This document shows, one piece after another, positions 15,613-24,797 of a stretch of DNA of 32,159 nt. The translations under genes were made by a program, and so were the position numbers. The notes below the pieces were generated by a model, which saw only the letters and a program-made list of their open reading frames with translations, did no database searches and was not told the DNA's origin. Source of the stretch: an uncultured Deinococcota bacterium. GTDB taxonomy: Bacteria > Deinococcota > Deinococci > Deinococcales > Trueperaceae. Location: NCBI GenBank assembly GCA_947311535.1, contig CAMZLP010000067.1:1-32159 (forward strand), read 5' to 3'. How positions within the stretch are numbered: position 1 is the first letter of the stretch; every line of letters begins with the position of its first letter.

Positions 15613-16668
15613 CTACCTAAATGGCCTTATTATTTGTCGGCATTGCTCATTTGTACAGCCTGGGCATTTTAGTTTGTATTGCTGCGAATACAGCTCATTT
15701 AATTTTAGATGCTTGTTTACAATGTGGGCAAGTGCTTCTATGAAATCTTGCGAAGCGTTCATAGCGGGGGCACGTTTAAAATTGATAATGCCTTTTTTGG
15801 CAGCGAGTTCAGCGTATTCTATATCTAATTCATGCAGGGTTTCTATGTGATCACTTGTAAAAGCAATTGGCACTACTAATACATTTTTATGGCCTTGTTC
15901 AGCTAGTTTTTCTATTACTGACTCGGTGCTTGGACCCTGCCAAGGTACTGGTCCTACCTCTGACTGATAGCTGAGAATGTAGCTATATTTATAGTCTAAT
16001 TGCTTCATGACTTCGTGCACGCTTGCTCCAATTTCGGCCGGATATGGGTCACCCCTTTTTATTATGTTTAATGGCAAAGAGTGGGCACTAAATAATATAA
16101 CTGGCTCTTGCTCGCCAAAGCCTTCTAAGCCTTGCTTTACGGTTTTAGTCATAGCTTTTATAAAACCAATATCACTGCCCCAGCGGTCAATTATGCTCCA
16201 AGAAAATGCATCTTCCAAATTCAAATATTTGCTTGCTCGCCATAGTTCATTTAATGATGAGCCAGTAGTAGCACAGCTGTACTGAGGATATTGAGTGAAA
16301 GCAATAGCACGGTTTACTCCGTCTGCTTTCATGGCTTTTAGTGCATTTTGAGAGTCTGGCTTAGCATAGCGAAAGGCTACATAAAATTTATGTGGGGCAG
16401 TCTCGGGTGAAATCTGGTCTAATATATCCACCATGCCTTGAGCTTGCTTATTGGTCCAATCCAAAATTGGTGAACCGCCACCAATATCAAGGTAGTTTTG
16501 TTGGACTGCTTTTACTCGTTTTTTGGCAATAAATGGACCTAACAAATCTTGGGCTGGTAATTTTATTATTTCTCGATCATTAAAAAGCTCGAGCAAAAAG
16601 GGGGCAACCTCAGCTAAGTTTTTGGGCCCTCCCAGATTTAACATGACTATTGCTGTTTTTACTGACAT
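15613..16668 (-). CDS. hemH: Ferrochelatase with [2Fe-2S] cluster ligands
   Basis: Inserts Fe2+ into protoporphyrin IX, the last step of heme synthesis. In 351 residues it shows the family blocks LGGP (12-15), QYPQYSCATTGSSLN (126-140), the catalytic histidine H196 in SAHSLP, and FTSDHIETLHELDIEY with E276. Four cysteines match the ligands of animal-type [2Fe-2S] ferrochelatases: C132 (QYSC) and the C-terminal C335-x2-C338-x4-C343 (KCPGCTNEQCR). The protein looks strikingly close to mitochondrial enzymes along much of its length. It follows hemN by 28 bp. Confidence 0.96.
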   Translation of the reverse strand: MSVKTAIVMLNLGGPKNLAEVAPFLLELFNDREIIKLPAQDLLGPFIAKKRVKAVQQNYLDIGGGSPILDWTNKQAQGMVDILDQISPETAPHKFYVAFRYAKPDSQNALKAMKADGVNRAIAFTQYPQYSCATTGSSLNELWRASKYLNLEDAFSWSIIDRWGSDIGFIKAMTKTVKQGLEGFGEQEPVILFSAHSLPLNIIKRGDPYPAEIGASVHEVMKQLDYKYSYILSYQSEVGPVPWQGPSTESVIEKLAEQGHKNVLVVPIAFTSDHIETLHELDIEYAELAAKKGIINFKRAPAMNASQDFIEALAHIVNKHLKLNELYSQQYKLKCPGCTNEQCRQIIRPFR

Positions 16669-16696
16669 AATTCAAGCTCCGGGTATTTGGATTCCC

Positions 16697-18049
16697 TCAT
16701 ATCGTCATAGAAAATATTCTGGTAGAGGGTTTAGAGGCATGTAGTTTTAAATCAAAAGCCATGCAGATATTTCTTATAAATACTCGGCCCTTTTCGTTTA
16801 CAATGAGCTTTTTGTCTTTAATTTCTAATAAATCATCAGATTGCATTTCTTTTAGCCTTTCTAAAATAGCAGGCATTTCTGCTAGCTCCATATTTTTCTC
16901 TTGCCAACTGGTTTCTAAGCTGCACATAAGCTCAAGAATATGCTTGCGTACTCGCAAATCGGTTTCATCTAAAAGATGGCCGCGGAAAACGGCCAATTCA
17001 TTATTGTCAATTCTTTGGTAGTAGTCAGCTAGGCTTTTTTCATTTTGAGCAAAGCCATACCAACTATCAGAAATTGCTGACATACCTAGGCCAATCATCA
17101 ACTGCGTTTTGGACGATGAATAACCCATAAAATTGCGGTGAATAGTTTTATTTTTTAGGGCAAGGCTCAAGCTATCATCAGCCAATGCAAAATGATCCAT
17201 GCCAATTTCTAAATAGCCTGCTTCATTTAACATGGCTTTACTAAGTTCATAAAGATGTCTTTTCTCGTCGTCATGAGGTAAGTTTTTTTCTGAGAATTTG
17301 CGTTGGCCGTTGCCTTTTATCCAAGGAACGTGGGCATAGCTATATAGGGCAATGCGGTCGGGCATTAATTCTAGAGTCTTTTTAATGGTAAAATGCATAT
17401 CCTCGGCATTTTGAAAAGGCAAACCATAGACTAAGTCATGATTAACCGAGCTAAAGCCTAGCTCACGTGAAGTGCTAGTTACAAATTCAACATTTTCAAA
17501 TGACTGAATTCGGTTAATGGCAATTTGAACTTTTTCGTTATAGTCTTGCACGCCATAGCTAACCCGCCTAAAGCCCAAATCTGCTAGAGTTTGCAAATGC
17601 TCTTTTGTGGTGTTATTGGGGTGGCCTTCAAAACTAAATTCAAATTCTTTGCTTTGTTTACTACCTTCTAAGAGACCTTTGATTAGCTTATCTAGGTTTT
17701 TAGCAGAAAAGAACGTGGGTGTTCCACCACCCAGATGAATTTCTTTGATAACAGGAGCTTTGTCAAAATTATTTTTGTAAAGTTGCCATTCTTTTAAAAG
17801 ATAATCTATATAAGGCTCTTCTTCTTCGTGGTTTTTTGTTATGTGCTTAAAGCAGGCACAAAATGTGCATAAGCTCTCACAAAATGGCAAGTGAATATAT
17901 AAGCTGATTTCTTGAGATTCAGCAAAAGACTTCTTTACACTTTTTAACCAATCATTATGAGCAAGTTTGCCCTTATCCCAATAGGGGACAGTAGGATAGC
18001 TGGTATAGCGGGGCCCGGGGACATTGTATTTTTGAATTAGTTTAGACAT
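16697..18049 (-). CDS. hemN: Oxygen-independent coproporphyrinogen III oxidase
   Basis: A radical-SAM enzyme that decarboxylates coproporphyrinogen III to protoporphyrinogen IX without oxygen. The 450 residues match E. coli HemN length. It has the N-terminal GPRYTSYPTVPYW, the cluster motif C57-x3-C61-x2-C64 with the extra C66 (CESLCTFCAC), GGGTPTF, and the C-terminal HemN domain. The full-length N terminus and four-Cys motif argue for true HemN rather than the heme chaperone HemW. Its start overlaps the hemE stop by 8 bp. No oxygen-dependent HemF is in the window, so the pathway could run anaerobically at this step. Confidence 0.95.
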   Translation of the reverse strand: MSKLIQKYNVPGPRYTSYPTVPYWDKGKLAHNDWLKSVKKSFAESQEISLYIHLPFCESLCTFCACFKHITKNHEEEEPYIDYLLKEWQLYKNNFDKAPVIKEIHLGGGTPTFFSAKNLDKLIKGLLEGSKQSKEFEFSFEGHPNNTTKEHLQTLADLGFRRVSYGVQDYNEKVQIAINRIQSFENVEFVTSTSRELGFSSVNHDLVYGLPFQNAEDMHFTIKKTLELMPDRIALYSYAHVPWIKGNGQRKFSEKNLPHDDEKRHLYELSKAMLNEAGYLEIGMDHFALADDSLSLALKNKTIHRNFMGYSSSKTQLMIGLGMSAISDSWYGFAQNEKSLADYYQRIDNNELAVFRGHLLDETDLRVRKHILELMCSLETSWQEKNMELAEMPAILERLKEMQSDDLLEIKDKKLIVNEKGRVFIRNICMAFDLKLHASKPSTRIFSMTI

Positions 18050-19082
18050 TTATAAGCCCTAGCTCTTGTCTGGCTTTATCACGGTCAAAATTTTTGACAA
18101 AGTCCACTAGATATTTGGCTTTCTCAGGGTCGCTTTGTCGCATAATGCCGTGGCCCAGATTAAAGATATGAGTACCACCAAGACCACTTATCAAAACATC
18201 TTGAGCTTCTTTGGCTATGAGCTTCTCTGAAGCCAATAAAACAGCTGGGTCTAGGTTGCCCTGAATTACTTTAGTGGGCAATAATGGCCTGACTTTATCA
18301 ATTGGAACTCGCCAATCAATACTTATTACTTCAGCAGAGAGCTGATTTATTTCTGAATATAAGTGTAGAGCATCTACGGCAATATACAAACGTGGGATTT
18401 GGTATTTGCCTAAAGCCTTAAAAATACGCTCATTATAAGGTTTGGCAAATTCACTGTAAATTGCTGAACTATGAATACCTGCCCAAGAGTCAAAGAGCTG
18501 AATAGCCTGAGCACCCGCTTCGATTTGCATGCTTAAGTAGTCTATTGATAAGTCAGTCAGTTTGTCTAAGAGCTTATGGGCTTGCTGAGGGGCATAGCGT
18601 AAAAACTGCCTGAACTCAGCGTAATCTTTGCTGCCACTACCTTGGATAAGATAAGTTGCCAAAGTGAGCGGTGCGCCTCCAAAGCCGATTAATGGAGTCT
18701 TGCTTTCCTTTCTGATTAGCTTGATGGCCTCGGCAACAAAGGGGGCGATTTCTTCTTTTTTTGGTTTTAAAAGTTTGTCAATGGCTGTTTGTGAGCGAAG
18801 TGGTGATTCTATAACTGGCCCTGGGGAAAAATCAATTTTTATGCCCATAGAGGGTAGTGGAGTCATAATATCTTGAAATAAGATAGTTGCATCTACGTCA
18901 AATCTTTTAACTGGTTGCAAGCTCACTTCGGCAGCTAAAGCCGGGGTACGACACATTTCCCAGAAATTGGATTTTTCTTTAATTGCTAGGTACTCAGGCA
19001 AATATCTGCCGGCCTGACGCATCATCCAGATAGCTGCCTTATTGCCATTTTTGCCAAAAGCAGTGTCTATAAATAAACTCAT
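18042..19082 (-). CDS. hemE: Uroporphyrinogen III decarboxylase
   Basis: Removes four carboxyl groups from uroporphyrinogen III to give coproporphyrinogen III. The 346 residues are typical. The N-terminal signature MMRQAGRYLPEY lies near residues 19-30. It is followed by VKRFDVDATILFQDIMTPL with the substrate-binding Asp, and by GFGGAPLTLATYLIQG and IQGNLDP later in the chain. Its start overlaps the response-regulator gene by 4 bp (ATGA-type), and its end overlaps hemN by 8 bp. Confidence 0.97.
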   Translation of the reverse strand: MSLFIDTAFGKNGNKAAIWMMRQAGRYLPEYLAIKEKSNFWEMCRTPALAAEVSLQPVKRFDVDATILFQDIMTPLPSMGIKIDFSPGPVIESPLRSQTAIDKLLKPKKEEIAPFVAEAIKLIRKESKTPLIGFGGAPLTLATYLIQGSGSKDYAEFRQFLRYAPQQAHKLLDKLTDLSIDYLSMQIEAGAQAIQLFDSWAGIHSSAIYSEFAKPYNERIFKALGKYQIPRLYIAVDALHLYSEINQLSAEVISIDWRVPIDKVRPLLPTKVIQGNLDPAVLLASEKLIAKEAQDVLISGLGGTHIFNLGHGIMRQSDPEKAKYLVDFVKNFDRDKARQELGLINV

Positions 19083-19750
19083 TCTTGTCTTCCTTTGGGG
19101 TTGAATTTATAACCTTTGCCTAAAATACTGCAAAAGTATTGGGGTTTATTGGGGTTTGTTTCAAATATTTCTCTTAGTTTGTTGACCTTTCTTTCTATGC
19201 TCAAGCTGCTGGGGTAGATGCCATCTTGCCAGACTGTTTCTAAAATTTCTTCTCTTTTAATCAGTTGCTTTGGCTTAGATGCAAAGAGTCTAAAAATACC
19301 GATTTCATGCTCGCTTAAATACTGTTCTAGTTTGTTTTTGTTGATTGCTTTATAGTTTTTGTAGTCTACGAGATGACCGTCAAAAGAGTATTCATGTTTG
19401 CTACTACTTGCTAATAGATTTTCGATACCGTTAATTATAAGCTGGATTTCTTGCTCGTTTTTATGATTGATATTATTGCTAATTGCCTGAATTTTGTGCT
19501 TTTCTGAATTTATGAATAAGACTTTGCTTTGGTCATTTTCTTCTTTCATGATTTGGCAAATGTCTAAACCGTTTAGCTGTGAGAGATTGATATCTAAAAT
19601 GACTAAGTTGGGCTTAGTATTTTGCCATAGGGCTAGTCCTTGGGCTGCTGTGGGGGCTTGCTCGAGCCTGATCGAAGTATTATCCAAGTAGTGAATTATT
19701 TTTTCTTTTATACTCTTGTGTTTGCTAATAAGTAATATAGTATGCAGCAT
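19079..19750 (-). CDS. OmpR-type response regulator with degenerate receiver, inside the heme operon
   Basis: 223 residues: an N-terminal receiver-like domain (about 1-113) and a C-terminal OmpR/PhoB winged helix (about 130-220) with VNKLREIFE and ILGKGYKF near its end. The phospho-acceptor-position Asp is present (D53 in LVILDINL). The acidic pair normally after strand 1 is replaced by SKH, and the Ser-to-Lys interval (S82 to K97) is shortened. Phosphorylation may therefore be weak or absent. It follows hemB by 6 bp and overlaps hemE by 4 bp, so it is made with the pathway enzymes. It may regulate the operon in response to heme, a porphyrin or redox (inference). No histidine kinase is nearby. 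Confidence 0.82.
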   Translation of the reverse strand: MLHTILLISKHKSIKEKIIHYLDNTSIRLEQAPTAAQGLALWQNTKPNLVILDINLSQLNGLDICQIMKEENDQSKVLFINSEKHKIQAISNNINHKNEQEIQLIINGIENLLASSSKHEYSFDGHLVDYKNYKAINKNKLEQYLSEHEIGIFRLFASKPKQLIKREEILETVWQDGIYPSSLSIERKVNKLREIFETNPNKPQYFCSILGKGYKFNPKGRQE

Positions 19751-19756
19751 GATTTA

Positions 19757-20779
19757 TCAGTCTAGCCAGCCCTTCTCTAAGGCTTCTAGGGCGTAATAAG
19801 TAATTATTAAATCAGCCCCAGCTCTTTTGATTGCTGTCAAAGCTTCATGAACTGCTAATGGCTCATCTAGAGAGCCAATTTTGGCGGCGGCTTTAAACAT
19901 TGCATATTCACCACTTACGTTATAAGCAACTAAAGGCAAGCTAGTTTGTGGTCGTAAACGTGCTAAAACATCTAAATAGGGCAGAGCTGGTTTGACCATG
20001 AGCATATCAGCACCTTCTTCTTCGTCTAATTTGGCTTCTCTAAAGGCAGTTCGGACATTACGGTAGTCCATTTGATAAGTTTTACGGTCTTTGGGCGGGC
20101 TAAATTCTTGCTCTAAAGATTTATTTGGTGATGAGCCAGCAGCTTCACGAAAAGGGCCATAAAATGCTGATGCGTATTTGACCGCATAAGACAAAATACC
20201 CACATTATTAAAGCCTTGGCTATCTAAGCTTTCTCTAATTGCCCCAACTCGGCCATCCATCATATCAGATGGTGAGACAATATCAGCACCGGCTTCGGCG
20301 TGCATAACCGCCATTTGGGCCAAATGCTCTAGGCTGCTGTCGTTGTCGATAATATAGCCTTGCGAGGTCTTTTTTAAAATCCCGCAGTGACCGTGGTCGG
20401 TATAGCCACACAAGCAGACATCAGTTATCAAATTGATATCACTGCCAAAAGCAGCTTTGGCAGCTCGCAGAGCAGTGGCAACGGGGCCATTATGGTCATG
20501 CGAGCTCTTACCTAAAGCCGATTTTTGTTCTGAATCAACTACTCCAAATAAAACTGCCGAATTAATACCTAGCTTTAGGGCTCTCTCTAAGTCTTTTAGT
20601 AAGTTGTCGGTGCTAAGGCGGTAAACATTGGCTAAAGATTTTATGGCTTGCTTTTGATTTTTGCCATCGACTACAAAAAATGGGGCGATTAAATCGTTTG
20701 CTCCAACCGAGATTTCAGCCAGAGAGTTTCTTAATGCCTGATTTAAGCGTAAACGGCGGGGTCTTTTAGTTATTTTCAT
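19757..20779 (-). CDS. hemB: Delta-aminolevulinic acid dehydratase (porphobilinogen synthase)
   Basis: Condenses two 5-aminolevulinate molecules to porphobilinogen. 340 residues. The Schiff-base lysines are K201 (LSYAVKYASAFYGPFREA) and K263 (MLMVKPALPYLD). The metal site DVCLCGYTDHGHCG holds C122, C124 and C132, the zinc-binding three-cysteine form rather than the aspartate/Mg form. The start overlaps hemD by 4 bp. Confidence 0.97.
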   Translation of the reverse strand: MKITKRPRRLRLNQALRNSLAEISVGANDLIAPFFVVDGKNQKQAIKSLANVYRLSTDNLLKDLERALKLGINSAVLFGVVDSEQKSALGKSSHDHNGPVATALRAAKAAFGSDINLITDVCLCGYTDHGHCGILKKTSQGYIIDNDSSLEHLAQMAVMHAEAGADIVSPSDMMDGRVGAIRESLDSQGFNNVGILSYAVKYASAFYGPFREAAGSSPNKSLEQEFSPPKDRKTYQMDYRNVRTAFREAKLDEEEGADMLMVKPALPYLDVLARLRPQTSLPLVAYNVSGEYAMFKAAAKIGSLDEPLAVHEALTAIKRAGADLIITYYALEALEKGWLD

Positions 20780-21441
20780 AATAATCCTTCTATGGTTTTA
20801 ATTATTGAATTGACACTTGGCTCCTTTGCCATATAGCTTTGCCAGCCTTTATTTGCAATTGCTTGGGCAGTAGTACTGCCAATTGAGATTAGTTTGGCTT
20901 GGCTTAGTTTTGGGGGCAGGGCATCAACCGCCGAGGGGCTAGCCAAGAGCACAATATCGGCTGATTTGCAAGTAATTTTTCTTTTGGCAGTGAGATAAGC
21001 AGTGAGTGAGCGGTATTCAATATTATTTGCTTTCAGGCCTTGCTCTAAAATATTTAATGACAAATTTCCTTTTATGATTCCTACGGGAGCTTGTTTGTCG
21101 GGGTGCTGCAAAAAACTATCCAAGAGGCCTTTGGCATTGGCTGTTTGTGCTATTATTTCTGGCTTTTTATATTTTAACAGGGCTTTGGCAGTGCTTTTGC
21201 CAACTACTGCCAGACGGCTATTAAAAGGCATTTTTAAGTAATGCCAAAATTCAATTGCCTTAGAGCTGCTAAAAAATAGCCAAGGATAATTCTGGATTTT
21301 TTTGGCCTCGTTATAACTATGATTACCTAAAACTAAGGCAGTAGCTATAAGAGCTTGATGGACTACTTTTAAACCTAGTTCTTCTAGTTTAGGCTCGAGT
21401 CCAAGCAATTTCCCTTCAGATTGAGTTAGTAAGATTTTCAT
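20776..21441 (-). CDS. hemD: Uroporphyrinogen-III synthase
   Basis: Closes and inverts ring D of hydroxymethylbilane to make uroporphyrinogen III. 221 residues, slightly short of the common 240-260. Sequence in this family is weakly conserved, but the two-lobe pattern and the late blocks VLLASPSAVDAL and LISIGSTTAQAIANKGW are recognisable. The position between hemC and hemB, with 4-bp overlaps on both sides, strongly supports the call. Confidence 0.9.
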   Translation of the reverse strand: MKILLTQSEGKLLGLEPKLEELGLKVVHQALIATALVLGNHSYNEAKKIQNYPWLFFSSSKAIEFWHYLKMPFNSRLAVVGKSTAKALLKYKKPEIIAQTANAKGLLDSFLQHPDKQAPVGIIKGNLSLNILEQGLKANNIEYRSLTAYLTAKRKITCKSADIVLLASPSAVDALPPKLSQAKLISIGSTTAQAIANKGWQSYMAKEPSVNSIIKTIEGLL

Positions 21442-22331
21442 TTTTCCTCTGTATGGGGAGATGGCCTCCCTAGTGCGTCATAGACCAAGTGGGCCAAATA
21501 TTCGATATTTGCTTCTTCTTTTTCAACTAGAAGCCCGTCATAATAGGCGAGCATTTTTAAACCCTTGCTAGTGGCAAATGCATGAGCCCCAAGAGCAAGT
21601 TGGCAGCCACCTTGTAGCATAGCCATCAGGCCACGTTCAGCAGAAATAGCTTTTTGACTAGGGATATGATTGAGGCTATTTAACAAAAAATTGAGTTCAA
21701 GCTCATCTCTTTGTATTTCTAAGGCAAGAGCACCTTGGGCTGGGGCTGGCACGATAAGCTCGGGTTCTAAATACTGCAAAATCAAGCCATCGGTATTTAC
21801 TGAAATCCGCTCTATGCCGGCAGCCGCCAAGACAATGGCATGATATTGCCCAGCCTGAAGTTTTTTGACTCTATTAGGTACGTTGCCACGCAATTCTTTT
21901 ACTTCTAAATCAGGCCTTAGAGATAAGATTTGGGCTTTTCTTCTGGCGGCACTTGTGCCTACAGAAGCATTTGGTAGTATTTTTAGTTGCTCGTTTTCTT
22001 TATAAAATTCTTTTCTAATCAGTAAAACATCTCTGGGGTCAGCCCGCTTGGTAATTGCAGCCAGCTCGAGCCCAGCGGTTTGCAAACTAGGTAGATCTTT
22101 AAATGAATGCACTGCAATATCAGCTTTTTCTTCTAAGACGGCTTGCTGAATTGCTTTGGTAAAAAAGCCCTGACCATCTAAGTTCATAAATGGCTGATAA
22201 TTTCTATCGCCCTGAGTTTCTATTAAAACTAGCTCGCTTTTTCTACCTAGTTTTGCTAACTCAGACTTTAACCAATTGGCTTGCCACAAAGCCAGCTCAC
22301 TTTTACGGCTGGCAATTCTAATTGTTTTCAT
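21438..22331 (-). CDS. hemC: Porphobilinogen deaminase (hydroxymethylbilane synthase)
   Basis: Polymerises four porphobilinogens into hydroxymethylbilane. 297 residues. N-terminal RIASRKSELALWQA, ETQGDR (38-43), HSFKDLP with catalytic D79, SVGTSAARRKAQ, and the dipyrromethane-cofactor cysteine C243 in LQGGCQLALGAHA. Its start overlaps the end of hemA by 14 bp and its end overlaps hemD by 4 bp. Confidence 0.97.
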   Translation of the reverse strand: MKTIRIASRKSELALWQANWLKSELAKLGRKSELVLIETQGDRNYQPFMNLDGQGFFTKAIQQAVLEEKADIAVHSFKDLPSLQTAGLELAAITKRADPRDVLLIRKEFYKENEQLKILPNASVGTSAARRKAQILSLRPDLEVKELRGNVPNRVKKLQAGQYHAIVLAAAGIERISVNTDGLILQYLEPELIVPAPAQGALALEIQRDELELNFLLNSLNHIPSQKAISAERGLMAMLQGGCQLALGAHAFATSKGLKMLAYYDGLLVEKEEANIEYLAHLVYDALGRPSPHTEEK

Positions 22332-23481
22332 TGGCTAGTAATCCCGAAGCATTTAAAAAAACTTTGGCAGCATCTAGACCATATTCTCGGGCTAAGGCCC
22401 GCAAGCCTTTGCTGGGGATATGGGCAAATTTGTGAGCCAAGCGTTGGGCATCATCTGCTGCTAAGCTATCCGAGATGGTCTCGGTATAGAGGTTGCGTAA
22501 ATTACTAATAATAGGGCCAAGCTCTTTTCCTGCCCAATCATCAAGAGCAATTATTAGCTCTGCCTGAATTATTAATTCAGCTTGGGCAAGCTTATCAATT
22601 AGTTTTTGCTGCCTTAGTTGGCCGGCTTCTTTTAAGCTGTCAACATCTAAAATTAGGGCTTGGGTCTCAGGCTTTGGAGCCAAGTTTTTAGGAATACCAA
22701 GATCAACAATTATTTCTAAATTATCTAATTGCTCCAAAATTTGCTTAGTTATAAGAGATTTTATAGGGGTTGCTAAAACCAGTATTTCATTATTGACTGG
22801 GTTTTGCAGATATTCGGCTAATGAGATTGCGTGGCTGTTTAGGTTATTTGCTAATTTTTGAGCATTTCCCAAGCTTCTATTGACTACTAATAATTCAATA
22901 TTTTTTAAAGAAGCCAGCGACTTGGCGGCCAAACTGCCCATTTCACCGGCTCCAATCACTGTTGCTGTTTTGGGGCTTGTGGTTAGCTTTTCTATGCTTG
23001 GTCTGGCTAGGCTAAAAAGGGAAGTATTTAGTGGGGCTAGCTTTACTTCTCTTCTTATTTTTTTAGCAACACTAAAGGCGGTCTGAAAGACAAATGATAG
23101 CTTCTTGGCTACGGTATTTCTGGCTTTTGCTTCGGCAAAGGCTTGTTTTACTTGATTCATTATCTGGTCTTCGCCAGGATTTAATGAATCAAGTGATGAT
23201 GTAATTCTAATCAATTGCTCTAAAGCAGCGTCAGCACTATAAGCATAGAGTTGCTGAGGCTTGTTTTCTAGTTTTAATGACTGCCTAAATTCTCGAACAT
23301 CCAAATTATTAGGTAAAACTGCTACTAAATCCCAGCGATTACAAGTAGAAATTAGTACCCATTCTTTTATACTACCGAGTTTAGATTGCAAGACATCTAT
23401 ATTGAGAGTACTTTGGTAAGACTCGAGCTCAATCGAAGAACTTTTTTTATGAGAGATACCTAGTAGTACTAATCTTTTCAT
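22318..23481 (-). CDS. hemA: Glutamyl-tRNA reductase
   Basis: Reduces glutamyl-tRNA to glutamate-1-semialdehyde with NADPH, the committed step of the C5 heme pathway. 387 residues. The active-site cysteine C47 lies in ISTCNRWDLV; the residues after CNR are W-D where T-E or V-E are common. LNPGEDQIMNQVKQAFAEA and the dinucleotide fold VIGAGEMGSLAAKSL are clear. The C-terminal dimerisation region is short. The 4-bp overlap with hemL fits the known physical partnership of the two enzymes, which channels the labile semialdehyde. In many bacteria this enzyme is heme-feedback regulated. Confidence 0.95.
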   Translation of the reverse strand: MKRLVLLGISHKKSSSIELESYQSTLNIDVLQSKLGSIKEWVLISTCNRWDLVAVLPNNLDVREFRQSLKLENKPQQLYAYSADAALEQLIRITSSLDSLNPGEDQIMNQVKQAFAEAKARNTVAKKLSFVFQTAFSVAKKIRREVKLAPLNTSLFSLARPSIEKLTTSPKTATVIGAGEMGSLAAKSLASLKNIELLVVNRSLGNAQKLANNLNSHAISLAEYLQNPVNNEILVLATPIKSLITKQILEQLDNLEIIVDLGIPKNLAPKPETQALILDVDSLKEAGQLRQQKLIDKLAQAELIIQAELIIALDDWAGKELGPIISNLRNLYTETISDSLAADDAQRLAHKFAHIPSKGLRALAREYGLDAAKVFLNASGLLANENN

Positions 23482-24770
23482 AGTTTTATCTCGGCAAAGG
23501 CTTGCTCGGCTGCAGCAATTACTTGATCTATCTCAGCTTCGCTATGGCTATAAGAAATAAAGGCGGCTTCAAAGGCACTGGCTGGCCAATAAATACCACG
23601 TTTTAAGAGACCATGAAACCACTGCTTAAACTGTTCTTTATCGCTTGAAGAAGCAGTTTTTAAATCAACTACTTTTTGCTCGCTAAAAAAGACAGTAATC
23701 ATAGAGCCAACTCGGTTTATGGTGATGGGCACATTGCTGTTTTTGGCAGCTTTTAATAGGCCCTGCTCGAGCCTATTCCCCCGAGCTTCTAAAACTTCAT
23801 AGAAATCAGGCTGTTTGTCAATTTGATTAAATGTTTCAATGCCCGCGGCCATAGCTAAAGGGTTGCCGGAGAGCGTGCCTGCCTGATAAACCTTGCCAAC
23901 TGGTGAGACTTGCTTCATGAATTTGGCTTTGCCACCATAAGCCCCAACTGGTAAGCCACCACCTATTATTTTGCCCCAACAGACAATGTCAGCGTCGATA
24001 TTGTAGCGTTCTATTGCTCCGCCAGCAGCTAATCTAAAACCAGTCATTACTTCGTCAACTATCAATACAGCTGAGTACCGGTCAGCAAGATTTCTTAAGC
24101 CAGTTAGAAATTCGGGGCTTGGTTCTACTACGCCCATATTGCCTACAACAGGCTCGAGTATAATTGCAGCAATCTCATCGGGTCTTTCTAGAAATAGTTT
24201 TTCAACACTACCTAAATCGTTGTAGTTGGCAACTAAAGTAGTTTTGGCGGTGTCATTTGGAACTCCAGCACTAGATGGTACACCAGTAGTAATTGCCCCA
24301 GAGCCAGCAGCTACTAATAGTTGATCGGCGTGGCCATGGTAGTTGCCAGCAAATTTAATAAAATAATCTCGACCAGTAGCAGCACGAGCTAATCTAATAG
24401 CACTCATGGTTGCTTCAGTGCCTGAGTTTACAAATCTTATTTGCTCAGCTTTTGGGTATTTTTTTAATACCGCTTGAGCCAGTACAATCTCATTTTGAGT
24501 GGGTGCACCAAAGCTTGTACTTTTGCTAGCAGCATTTTGAATGGCTTTAATAACATCTTCTTGAGCATGGCCTAAAATCATTGGCCCCCAAGAGCTAACC
24601 ATGTCTATATATTCATTATCATCTTCATCCCAAAGGCGGCTTGCTTTAGCTTTTTTTATAAATACTGGGGTCCCTCCAACGCTGCCAAAGGCTCGAACCG
24701 GTGAATTTACGCCACCTGGTATTAGTTTGTTAGCCTTTTGAAATAATTCTTTTGATTTGTCGAAATTCAT
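23478..24770 (-). CDS. hemL: Glutamate-1-semialdehyde 2,1-aminomutase
   Basis: A PLP enzyme that converts glutamate-1-semialdehyde to 5-aminolevulinate. The start is taken as ATG 24770 (MNFDKSKELF), giving 430 residues; a TTG at 24797 lies upstream of the GGAGGT ribosome-binding site and is rejected. Typical blocks are LIPGGVNSPVRAF, SGTEATMSAIRLARAATGRD, NYHGHAD, LIVDEVMTGFR and the PLP lysine in CWGKIIGGGLPVGAYGG. It is the first gene of the heme operon, with a possible TATAAT about 95 bp upstream. Confidence 0.97.
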   Translation of the reverse strand: MNFDKSKELFQKANKLIPGGVNSPVRAFGSVGGTPVFIKKAKASRLWDEDDNEYIDMVSSWGPMILGHAQEDVIKAIQNAASKSTSFGAPTQNEIVLAQAVLKKYPKAEQIRFVNSGTEATMSAIRLARAATGRDYFIKFAGNYHGHADQLLVAAGSGAITTGVPSSAGVPNDTAKTTLVANYNDLGSVEKLFLERPDEIAAIILEPVVGNMGVVEPSPEFLTGLRNLADRYSAVLIVDEVMTGFRLAAGGAIERYNIDADIVCWGKIIGGGLPVGAYGGKAKFMKQVSPVGKVYQAGTLSGNPLAMAAGIETFNQIDKQPDFYEVLEARGNRLEQGLLKAAKNSNVPITINRVGSMITVFFSEQKVVDLKTASSSDKEQFKQWFHGLLKRGIYWPASAFEAAFISYSHSEAEIDQVIAAAEQAFAEIKL

Positions 24771-24797
24771 ATTGTTTTTATTACCTCCAAAGCCCAA

